NCBI RefSeq assembly: GCF_000722545.1
Contig: NZ_JNVM01000002.1
Coordinates: forward strand, 305,477-369,476
Length of the DNA stretch: 64,000 bases
DNA from: Paenibacillus tyrphae
Lineage (GTDB): Bacteria > Bacillota > Bacilli > Paenibacillales > NBRC-103111
Reading direction: 5' to 3'
Of this stretch, positions 52,435 through 59,069 are shown piece by piece. A model generated the notes under the pieces. The model was given only the letters and a program-made list of their open reading frames with translations, had not been told where the DNA came from and searched no databases. The translations under genes were made by a program, and so were the position numbers. Numbering within the stretch: position 1 is the first letter of the stretch; every line of letters begins with the position of its first letter.

Positions 52435-53737
52435 CTATTCCGCGCTCTCGGACCGGGACAACAAAATCGGCTCTATGCCGGTCCCCTCGTAGAAGCGCTT
52501 TTTAATAACGTCGAAGAATATCGGGTCAAGCTCCAGCGTCCGGCATATCCGGCCCATCTGCTCGCAGGTCATAAGCGTTGAGCCGCTGCCGCCGAAGAAA
52601 TCCACGACGATATCGCCGGACCGGCTGCTGTTCCTGATCGGTATCGCCAGGAGCTCGAGCGGCTTTTGAGTGGGATGGACATACTTGGTTACATCGCCAC
52701 GTGATACCTCCCATACCGTTTCCGGCTGCGGCTACTCTACAGGCAGCCCGGCCCGCCAAACCGTCGTTTGCTTGCAGTCCCTATACCAGGCCGGAGCCTC
52801 CCTCCGCATATGAGCATAGAATACAGGTTCGTGCTTGTATTTGTATTGAGCAAATCCGAACGTAAAAGCGTTCTTCACCCAAATACACTGAGTCCGAACG
52901 ACGATCCCAGCCGAATTCATGCTATCCTCGAATTGGCGCTGATAGGAGGATGGATGAAACACGTAGATCGCGGTTGCCAGGTCCATTATGGCAGCATAGT
53001 TCGAAAAAGCGGCATTCAAAAAGCCGGCGAATTCCTCAGCCGGCATATCATCGTTCATTATCTTCCCCCGGCCGTCAGCGGCCAGCCTCGCCGAATCGCT
53101 CTCAACCGCCACGTTGTACGGCGGGTCAGTCACCACAAGAGCAGCCTTGGTGCCGTCCAAGAGCCGCAGAACATCATCCCGGCCAGTAGCATCGCCGCAC
53201 ATAAGAATATGACGGCCAAGCTGCCACACATCCCCACAGCGCGTCTCGGGCTCTTGGATCTCATCCAGCGCATGCTGCACGTCGAAGTCATCTTCTGTTA
53301 CAGTGGGATCGACTTCGATTGCTTCAGCCATCCCGAAATCATTCATCAAGGAATCAATCTCCTCGATATCAAATCCTGAAAGCGAGATGTCTACTCCGCC
53401 AGCTTTTAACTCGGCAAGTAATCGAGCCAATGCATCATCATCCCAACCACCTTCGACTTTATTCAGCGATGTTCAGCAATTTCTCCTGTTCCGGGTCCAT
53501 ATCGACCACGGACACCTCAATCTCCGTCCGGCCCTGCTCGTTCACGAGGATCTTATACCGCTGGTGGCCGCCAACCATGTTCCCGGTCCGTTCATTCCAG
53601 ACGATCGGGTCGATATAGCCGAACTCTTCAATCGATCGCTTCAGCTTTTCGTATGCCGGATCGCCCGGCTGCAGATCAATCCGCGGGTTGTATGCGGCAG
53701 GGTTGATCAGTTCTATCGATATCGTCTTGATGTCCAT
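52435..53737 (-). pseudogene. Phage ParB-domain/DNA methyltransferase fusion, broken by frameshift and TAG
   Basis: N-terminal ParB/Srx nuclease-like domain (NPRIDLQPGDPAYEKLKRSIEEFGYIDPIVWNERTGNMVGGHQRYKIL) from ATG 53737. A two-base loss near 53460 shifts the frame. The second part (KVEGGWDDDALARLLAELKAGG...) leads into a beta-class methyltransferase with catalytic VVTDPPYN. TAG at 52732-52734 interrupts it, then PETVWEVSRGDVTKYVHPTQKPLELLA and SAM motif VDFFGGSGSTLMTCE follow in frame to a TAG at 52435. An intact enzyme would methylate adenine N6 or cytosine N4 and protect phage DNA. Two independent lesions make it a clear pseudogene. Confidence 0.8.
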
Positions 53738-53773
53738 TTCAATCCCCTGTTGAGTTGGTTTTTTGTGCAATTG

Positions 53774-53798
53774 AAAAAGCACCCCGAGCTGGAGTGCT
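53774..53798 (-). terminator. Terminator of the broken secreted-protein gene
   Basis: AGCACCCC / GGAGTGCT (one mismatch) with AAAAA on the left, giving a T-run on the minus strand; near-identical to 54429-54454. Confidence 0.75.
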
Positions 53799-53817
53799 TG
53801 TTCACAAAAAAAAGTTG

Positions 53818-54276
53818 CTATTCATCTAAATAAAATTTCCCAGAACCACTAAAATTCCAGAAATCATAATCATAATCATCATCATTTACTTGCATTTCAA
53901 CGTAATAGTTACCTAAGGGCAAATCACCAAATGATACGTCGAAGGGAGTTGGGGTTGCATTTCCTTTCACTTTTACATTAAATTCTCCAATCGTCCTATC
54001 TGGACCAGTTTTTTCCTGTTTAACTATAATAGTTACTTCACGGTACATTCTTTCTTCTGAAGGGTCCCATGCAGTTCCCTTCATTGTTCCTTTTATGTTA
54101 AGTTCACCTTTGCAAATCGCTACCGGATCTGAACCGCCGCTTTCACCTGAATCATCAAAAGCGTATTACCAACTTCCTGTATTATAGCAACTGGGTGCTG
54201 CAAAACTTGCTGCTGGGGCCATTACACTTGCCAGTAGAGTCGCTGTTGTGCCGAGTGCTATGAGTGTTTTTTTCAT
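53818..54276 (-). pseudogene. Small secreted protein, interrupted by an in-frame TAA
   Basis: One frame from ATG 54276: signal peptide MKKTLIALGTTATLLASVMAPAASFA, then PSCYNTGSW, TAA at 54166-54168, then YAFDDSGESGGSDPVAICKGELNIKG ... GEFNVKVKGNATPTPFDVSFGDLPLGNYYVEMQVNDDDYDYDFWNFSGSGKFYLDE. No frameshift. An internal ATG at 54084 could restart translation but would lack the signal peptide. Beta-sandwich-like mature part of unknown role. The signal peptide is paralogous to that of 48820-49311. Copy c of the shared element is 86 nt upstream. Confidence 0.72.
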
Positions 54277-54361
54277 ACTGCTCCTCTTATATCCAATGTT
54301 GAGAGGTTATAACCTCCCACATCCATATATTACACATTTTCTTGCTTTGGGTTATGGATTT

Positions 54362-54409
54362 GGATTATCTCGCGGAAAATCAGCATTATCTGGTGCAAAA
54401 ATTGTCGAT
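54362..54409. promoter_or_regulatory. Shared secreted-gene element, copy c
   Basis: GGATTATCTCGCGGAAAA, then CATTATCTGGTGCAAAAATTG, ending TGTCGAT (54403-54409; last base differs from the TGTCGAA of the other copies). Upstream of the broken gene at 54276. Confidence 0.65.
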
Positions 54410-54428
54410 ATTCATGAAAGTTAGAAGC

Positions 54429-54454
54429 AAAAAAGCACCCCGATCTGGAGTGCC
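54429..54454 (-). terminator. Terminator of the small secreted-protein gene at 54469
   Basis: AAAAAAGCACCCCGATC-TGGAGTGC: stem GCACcCC/GGaGTGC with an A-run giving T on the minus strand. Confidence 0.75.
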
Positions 54455-54468
54455 CGATACTTCTTTAT

Positions 54469-54867
54469 TTAGTTTATCTGTCCCCCCCAATTACCTGGCC
54501 AATTGAATGCAAATGATCCCTTGTTATTGTATCCATTGTTGTTTTCGAGACGAATATTGTACAGCCCTTTCGGGACGTTTTTAAATATATGGGAAGTTTT
54601 ATTTTGTGTTAATGTCTTCGATACTTCGTAATTTTCTTCATCATTGAATAATACAACCTTGATATCCCACTCCAGTCGATTCATCTCACTGAAAGCTACT
54701 TCAATATCACCTTTAGAATCAAGTTTGATATACTTGTTGCAACAAAACGTATAATCTCCTCCCGGGATATTAATTGACTTTGAAGCTGTTTTTGCAAAAA
54801 CCGGGAGCGCCAACGTTAACATCAAAATCAAACTCATCACAGTCGAAAATAAAAACTTCTTCTTCAT
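54469..54867 (-). CDS. Small secreted protein, unknown
   Basis: 132 residues. Signal peptide MKKKFLFSTVMSLILMLTLALPVFA. The mature part is a short beta-rich domain (GGDYTFCCNKYIKLDSKGDIEVAFSEMNRLEWDIKVVLFNDEENYEV ... VPKGLYNIRLENNNGYNNKGSFAFNWPGNW) with a vicinal CysCys. Unknown family; the pattern K/LPxGxYxIxxEN recurs in the neighbouring secreted proteins. AT-rich. It carries copy d of the shared element 68 nt upstream and its own terminator. Confidence 0.7.
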   Translation of the reverse strand: MKKKFLFSTVMSLILMLTLALPVFAKTASKSINIPGGDYTFCCNKYIKLDSKGDIEVAFSEMNRLEWDIKVVLFNDEENYEVSKTLTQNKTSHIFKNVPKGLYNIRLENNNGYNNKGSFAFNWPGNWGGQIN

Positions 54868-54934
54868 GTTATAACCCCTCCTTTTTGTGATTACCCAAAT
54901 TTTACTTTACTTTTTGTCACTTTTTTGAATAAAA

Positions 54935-54981
54935 AATAATCCCGCAGAAAAACGGCATTATCTGGTGCAAAAATTGTCGAA
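54935..54981. promoter_or_regulatory. Shared secreted-gene element, copy d
   Basis: AATAATCCCGCAGAAAAACG, then CATTATCTGGTGCAAAAATTG, ending TGTCGAA (54975-54981). Upstream of the gene at 54867. Confidence 0.65.
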
Positions 54982-54998
54982 TATGAAAGCTGCAAACG

Positions 54999-55023
54999 AA
55001 AAAGCACCCGGTTAGGGCGCTTT
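54999..55023 (-). terminator. Terminator overlapping the end of the membrane-anchored gene
   Basis: AAAAAGCACCCGGTTAGGGCGC: stem GCaCCC/GGGcGC with the A-run giving T on the minus strand; it overlaps the stop codon at 55012. Confidence 0.6.
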
Positions 55024-55587
55024 AGTATAATCTGTCCTCATTAGTCGTTCAAAATCTTCAATCAAACTTGATGCCATAATCTCGGCTTCCAAAGCACCAT
55101 CATATGTATGATCAGGATCACCAAGTGGTTTAATATGTAATAGAAGAAATTCTTTGAATTTACTTACAGTCTGAATAATCGGTTCGATTTCTTCGTATTC
55201 AAAATATGGGATCAAATCCTCTTCTGTAAAAGGAGGCTGGTAATCAATCTCTTTTAACAATCTATATAATCTACTTTTATCTCTCACATCTCCGATTCGA
55301 TATCCATCTAATAGTGCATTCCAACATACCTGTGCATAGTTAATTATTTTTTTTGAATAGTATTTACGGTACGCTTCTTTCTTTGTTTTTTCTTTTTGAA
55401 TTTCCAACATGATAATTTGTTGATTCAATTCATAAGACTTTTGCGATGCTAAAGCACTTTCCTCAGCAGCTTTTGCGCTTCTTTTATTAGACTCTGCTGT
55501 TTGTCGACTAATCCTTATAACAAAATATGTAAGAACCCCGTTCAACAAAATCCCGCCGACTTGAATAAGCATCTCAGTAGTACTCAT
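55012..55587 (-). CDS. Membrane-anchored coiled-coil protein, unknown
   Basis: 191 residues from ATG 55587 (GGGAGGG upstream). One N-terminal membrane segment (IQVGGILLNGVLTYFVIRI), a coiled-coil stretch (RQTAESNKRSAKAAEESALASQKSYELNQQIIMLEIQKEKTKKEAYRKYYSKKI) and a helical acidic C-domain. The layout resembles small phage or plasmid-borne membrane-anchored proteins of unknown function. AT-rich. Confidence 0.6.
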   Translation of the reverse strand: MSTTEMLIQVGGILLNGVLTYFVIRISRQTAESNKRSAKAAEESALASQKSYELNQQIIMLEIQKEKTKKEAYRKYYSKKIINYAQVCWNALLDGYRIGDVRDKSRLYRLLKEIDYQPPFTEEDLIPYFEYEEIEPIIQTVSKFKEFLLLHIKPLGDPDHTYDGALEAEIMASSLIEDFERLMRTDYTKAP

Positions 55588-55784
55588 GTTATTCCCTCCC
55601 ATCGTCATAATTCGACATAAGGAGGGTTTTTCCTGCCAAATTATTGTTTTATTCTACCAAATATATTACAATTTACCTGGGCCAAGTGGGAAAGCATCCC
55701 CAGGCTTTATTTTTTTCTCACAATATAGTGGCAGGCGTACTACAAAAAATAGAGTTTTTGGCTGCCGTGTAAAATGAATTTGGA

Positions 55785-56501
55785 TTATTGTAACTTAGCA
55801 TCAGCTAAAATGAAATTCAAGTATTCATTTCCTGGCCAGGTGCCCTCGTTTTCAAAAACTATTTCAAGTTTTAAAACATTGGTTACATCGATTTCTGCAG
55901 CTATCGGGTTATTTCCGCCCTTTAAATTATTGAATCCTTTGAGCTCCTTCCCATCTCCAATAAAACGCACGTTGCCAGTTGCAGCGCTGTTTTTCGTGCT
56001 ATCATCAATTCCCAAGAATCCAGACAATTTTGTATACTTACCATTCAAGTTATACGAAATGGAAGTCTTTTTTTCAGATTTATATGTACCTGTTTTTGCA
56101 CCTAAACCTTTCTGGTAAGGATTACTCGCAATTTTGAATTTTTGATCTCCTATTTTATCAAAATAAACCCATGAAGTATCACCATCAATACGAGCATACT
56201 CAATGGAAGTTAAGTATTTGAATTCTCCGTCTTTTTTCCCGACCCAGATCGTTTCGGTGCTTCCATCCCAGTTTACTTCTTTCCCCAACGCTTCTCCTAT
56301 AAATCTTAATGGTACATAGGTGGTTCCTTCATAAATAAAACCCTGACCTTCAGTTGGTACCTTTTGTGTACCATCAATCATATATTTAAGATTTTTGAAA
56401 TAAACTTCGATTTGCGTTCCATTCGCAGCATACGCTACAGACCCCATTAACATAGTGGTAAGTGCAGAACCGATAAGAATGCCCTTAAGTCTTTCTTTCA
56501 T
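55785..56501 (-). CDS. Secreted stalk-domain (copper amine oxidase N-like) protein
   Basis: 238 residues from ATG 56501 (GGGAGAATGG upstream). Signal peptide KGILIGSALTTMLMGSVAYA. Stalk/CuAO-N domain at about 22-90 with the diagnostic YEGTTYVPLRFIGEALGKEVNWDGSTETIWVG. The C-terminal part (IDGDTSWVYFDKIGDQKFKIA ... GKYTKLSGFLGIDDSTKNSAATGNVRFIGDGKEL) resembles the NPCBM carbohydrate-binding sandwich. Likely a cell-surface glycan-binding protein. Confidence 0.82.
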   Translation of the reverse strand: MKERLKGILIGSALTTMLMGSVAYAANGTQIEVYFKNLKYMIDGTQKVPTEGQGFIYEGTTYVPLRFIGEALGKEVNWDGSTETIWVGKKDGEFKYLTSIEYARIDGDTSWVYFDKIGDQKFKIASNPYQKGLGAKTGTYKSEKKTSISYNLNGKYTKLSGFLGIDDSTKNSAATGNVRFIGDGKELKGFNNLKGGNNPIAAEIDVTNVLKLEIVFENEGTWPGNEYLNFILADAKLQ

Positions 56502-56593
56502 CTTCCATTCTCCCTTTTCTATTAGTTCGTTTTTCCCATTAATCCACTTCGACATATAGTTCTAAACTCCTTCATTAAATAATAAAAATCAAC

Positions 56594-57076
56594 CTACCCC
56601 ACAAGGAATAGGCTGCTCAATTTATTTTCTTCAATCTTCTGCTTGGCCCGCTCGATGTTCGTTTGAACGGTCCTCTTCTTTAAATCCAACTCCTCTGCAA
56701 TCTGCCTTATTGAGAACCGGAAGGCAATATGCAGAACAAAGCATTGCCGTTCCCGTTCGGATAGATTGCACATTGCATCGTTAAGCTTGAAGCGCTCGTC
56801 TTCGGTCAGCTCCCGATCCAGCCCCGCTGGCTTGGTAATCAGTTGCTCCATCCAGGAAGGTTCCCATACCTTTGTTCGCTGGTATACTCAGCGCCGATCA
56901 ATACCCCTTCGATTCCCCGGCATACGGCCGGTCTCAAGCCACTATTCCACGAACTCGCAATCTCTGATCATATCCGAAATCAACGAGCGGTCTTCTTTAT
57001 CCACCGTTCTATTGTACAAAGATATGAGATCCTTTTTCGCCTTGCGGTAATCGAGCAGTAAGTCATGCAGGCTCAT
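56594..57076 (-). pseudogene. Phage sigma-like factor (late-regulator type), with two in-frame stops
   Basis: A single frame from ATG 57076 (GGAGGTGCAAAGG upstream): MSLHDLLLDYRKAKKDLISLY..., TAG at 56942-56944, WLETGRMPGNRRGIDRR, TGA at 56888-56890, VYQRTKVWEPSWMEQL..., then a sigma region 4-type helix-turn-helix (LTEDERFKLNDAMCNLSERERQCFVLHIAFRFSIRQIAEELDLKKRTVQTNIERAKQKI). This matches the PBSX-type positive-control sigma-like proteins that switch on late phage genes. Both stops leave the frame intact; an internal ATG at 56851 could express only the DNA-binding half. Confidence 0.75.
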
Positions 57077-57090
57077 CCTTTGCACCTCCG
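57068..57090. repeat. 23-bp direct repeat, copy 2
   Basis: Identical to 49454-49476, in the same orientation. The 7.6-kb segment between them carries the IS66 relic, the terminase and methyltransferase pseudogenes and most secreted-protein cassettes. Confidence 0.85.
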
Positions 57091-57111
57091 CTGTCAGTCT
57101 TACCTTTTATG

Positions 57112-57381
57112 CTAATGCTGCCCGGTAATGATCCGATCGATACTCGCTTCGACCTCGATTTCGTGCAAGCCATCCCAGTTCTCCCGGATCTCAACAGTTT
57201 TTTGCATCACTGCCTCGACCTGCTTCTTGGTTATTCCTGGCATGCACTCCATTGCCTCGTGTACATGCTTAATCGCGAGTTGATATGCTTGATTATGGAT
57301 GAAATTCATATTGTCCCAGAATGTTTTGTCTGAGCAGCTTTGCATATGCTGCCGTATTTTCCGCCGGGCTATTGGATTCAT
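57112..57381 (-). CDS. Small phage-type protein, unknown
   Basis: 89 residues, helical (MNPIARRKIRQHMQSCSDKTFWDNMNFIHNQAYQLAIKHVHEAMECMPGITKKQVEAVMQKT...). ATG at 57381 with GGGTGAG. Located just before the phage sigma-like pseudogene on the same strand, as in PBSX-like early/late junctions. Not recognised. Confidence 0.55.
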   Translation of the reverse strand: MNPIARRKIRQHMQSCSDKTFWDNMNFIHNQAYQLAIKHVHEAMECMPGITKKQVEAVMQKTVEIRENWDGLHEIEVEASIDRIITGQH

Positions 57382-57520
57382 ATGCTCTCACCCTTTCTCT
57401 TGGGATACCTCTCCCCGAGCCAACTTTGCAAAGCCGTGAAGAGACAATGCCGATTCGTTTTCAGCGTATTGGCCGGATGTTCAAGATATAACCATTTATT
57501 TCTTTTATTTGTAAATATAG

Positions 57521-57535
57521 GATGATATAATCATC
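57521..57535 (+). promoter_or_regulatory. Extended -10 promoter with overlapping palindrome for the lanthipeptide gene
   Basis: TGATATAAT (57523-57531) is an extended -10 (TGnTATAAT). It is embedded in a perfect inverted repeat GATGAT-ATA-ATCATC (57521-57535), which could be an operator. No good -35 is seen at the right spacing, consistent with an extended -10. Start site near 57538, about 20 nt before the ATG. Confidence 0.5.
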
Positions 57536-57556
57536 TTAAAGAAAGGAGGTACTGTA

Positions 57557-57718
57557 ATGGAAAACAAAGTTGGTGCTGTAATGACAAACGACGATTTTGA
57601 TTTAGACGTTCAAGTACTGAAAGTGAAATCTTCCGTCACTCATCCTCAAGGAACAACTATGTTCTACCAGTGCACGACATTGTGTGTAACAATTACGATC
57701 GGCTGTCCCGAGTGTTGA
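57557..57718 (+). CDS. Class I lanthipeptide precursor (subtilin/gallidermin-like leader), orphan
   Basis: 53 residues from ATG 57557, 6 nt after a perfect AAAGGAGGT. The leader (1-31) carries the class I LanB/LanC recognition box DDFDLDVQV (FDLD at 14-17; compare subtilin DDFDLDVVKV) and ends THPQ, the usual LanP cleavage context. The core (32-53) has Thr at 33, 34, 40, 41, 45, 47 and Cys at 39, 43, 50, 53, ending QCTTLCVTITIGCPEC. Dehydration of Thr and ring closure onto Cys could give up to four methyllanthionines. No lanB, lanC, lanT, protease or immunity genes are in the window, so it would depend on enzymes elsewhere or be a relic. It lies within the decayed phage region. Confidence 0.82.
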   Translation: MENKVGAVMTNDDFDLDVQVLKVKSSVTHPQGTTMFYQCTTLCVTITIGCPEC

Positions 57719-57768
57719 GTCTACCTCCTTCGGGAAGGTGAACAGAAATTTTATAGTGCAAGTTTTTC

Positions 57769-57797
57769 AGGCTATGCATTCTTCGGGATCATAGCCT
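57769..57797. terminator. Hairpin between the lanthipeptide gene and a converging gene
   Basis: Perfect 8-bp stem AGGCTATG / CATAGCCT with a 13-nt loop, followed on plus by ATTCTATTCTTT. Weak terminator for the lanthipeptide transcript. Confidence 0.5.
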
Positions 57798-57800
57798 ATT

Positions 57801-57986
57801 CTATTCTTTAGTCTTCAAAACGCCTTCCACTAAGACATTAGGTTCACCCACACCGATCCACTCATGTAGCAGATTACCCGCGAATTGCATTTCCATCTGT
57901 AGCATATCTTCCGGCGATTCTGTGCCGTAATCCTGCGGATCGAGCTCTACCTCTTTGGTGATCGTCACCGTAATTAGTGCTTTCAT
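57801..57986 (-). CDS. Small phage-type protein, unknown
   Basis: 61 residues, MKALITVTITKEVELDPQDYGTES..., acidic C-terminus. ATG at 57986 with GAGGGA; overlaps the stop of the next gene upstream by 4 nt, so the two form a small operon. The text resembles short phage accessory proteins. Confidence 0.55.
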   Translation of the reverse strand: MKALITVTITKEVELDPQDYGTESPEDMLQMEMQFAGNLLHEWIGVGEPNVLVEGVLKTKE

Positions 57987-58273
57987 GTTCGGTTTCCCTC
58001 GCTCTCTGGAGAATCATCAACCTGCAGCTGGTTCGCGCGCGGGCAGTAATAGTCCACCTTCCGTGATTTTCCGCCCCGGGGAACAGCGATGATATACCGG
58101 GTATATTCTGCGTGGTTAGTATCAAATTTCTTTTGAGATTGGGCCAGGCCTTCCGGCAAATAGCGCCGAGCATACGAGCCGGCTGGCACGATCGCATGCA
58201 CAGTACCGCGCTTCTCCTTTTCACTACCTTCTGCCTGGCTGCCCCATTTAACCTTGTCGCCGATATTCCACAT
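57983..58273 (-). CDS. Small phage-type protein, unknown
   Basis: 96 residues beginning MWNIGDKVKWGSQAEGSEKEKRGTVHAIVPAG, an SH3-like or KOW-like beta start, then a basic middle (YARRYLPEGLAQSQKKFD). Overlaps 57986 by 4 nt. Function unknown. Confidence 0.55.
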   Translation of the reverse strand: MWNIGDKVKWGSQAEGSEKEKRGTVHAIVPAGSYARRYLPEGLAQSQKKFDTNHAEYTRYIIAVPRGGKSRKVDYYCPRANQLQVDDSPESEGNRT

Positions 58274-58276
58274 TAC

Positions 58277-58642
58277 TCATTTCCCTCCCACATTGAAGTC
58301 AAGTTTTTTCAGCTGCATGCGATCGGCTTCTACACTTCCCAATGTTGCCTCGGGACTGACGCCGGTGATTTTCGAAAAAGCATCTTTCAAAACAATAATT
58401 TCTTGTCCCCCGTACCTCACAACAAAATTTCCAGTGTGATGCTTCTGGTAAAAGATAGTCTCCGGGATTACCCCTACCTCTTTGTTCGAGCTCGCCGTTA
58501 TCTGGCCATTTCCTCTAAGCTCGATAACCTCATTAAATATCAGCTGTATGTCGTCAACCGTTGATGTTTCAGATGTAGCTAGCCAGCAAAGGGCTTGCTT
58601 TTCAGCCACTTTTAGCTGCTGACAAGTGTATTGAAAATGCAA
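58277..58642 (-). CDS. Hypothetical phage-type protein
   Basis: Up to 121 residues (…STVDDIQLIFNEVIELRGNGQITASSNKEVGVIPETIFYQKHHTGNFVVRYGGQEIIVLKDAFSKITGVSPE...). The first codon overlaps the integrase fragment on the opposite strand, so the true N-terminus may have been lost in the same rearrangement. Not recognised. Confidence 0.4.
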   Translation of the reverse strand: MHFQYTCQQLKVAEKQALCWLATSETSTVDDIQLIFNEVIELRGNGQITASSNKEVGVIPETIFYQKHHTGNFVVRYGGQEIIVLKDAFSKITGVSPEATLGSVEADRMQLKKLDFNVGGK

Positions 58643-58987
58643 GAAGCGTGGAGAAAAAAATATAGGATGTCGGTCGCAGATCGCTTTTTCACCAAAGAAG
58701 AGTTCGTTTTCGTAAATTCTCGAGAAATTCCAGGCTACCCAGAAACTATTCTTCGTGTTGAATTATATATGAAAAAAATCTTGCAGAATGCAAAGCTTCC
58801 ATCATCCCTCACACCTCACTCGCTCAGACATACGTACACTAACTTAATGGCTGAAGCCGGTGTAGAACTTTCTGCGATACAAAGACTACTCGGCCATATC
58901 AACGATGATTTAGCGAGTAAATCTACATGTAACAACTGCCGGTTAATTTTAATCCCTTTACAAATACGCGCAACAAACGGGCGGTAA
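58637..58987 (+). pseudogene. Tyrosine recombinase (phage integrase) C-terminal fragment
   Basis: About 115 codons matching the catalytic C-terminus of phage integrases: EFVFVNSREIPGYPETILRVELYMKKILQNAKLPSSLTPHSLRHTYTNLMAEAGVELSAIQRLLGHINDD. HxLRHT carries two catalytic residues (His, Arg) and LGH a third. The expected final segment with the nucleophilic Tyr (ITxxYxH) is replaced by unrelated text, and the N-terminal two thirds are missing. It marks one edge of the decayed prophage; an attachment site could lie just beyond 58990. Confidence 0.75.
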
Positions 58988-59069
58988 CGGCGTTAAAAAC
59001 AATGTCAGCTTTTTCCTTCAAGCACCGCAAAACTTGTCCGAAGCCTTAGCCGGAAAAGGAGTTTTGATC

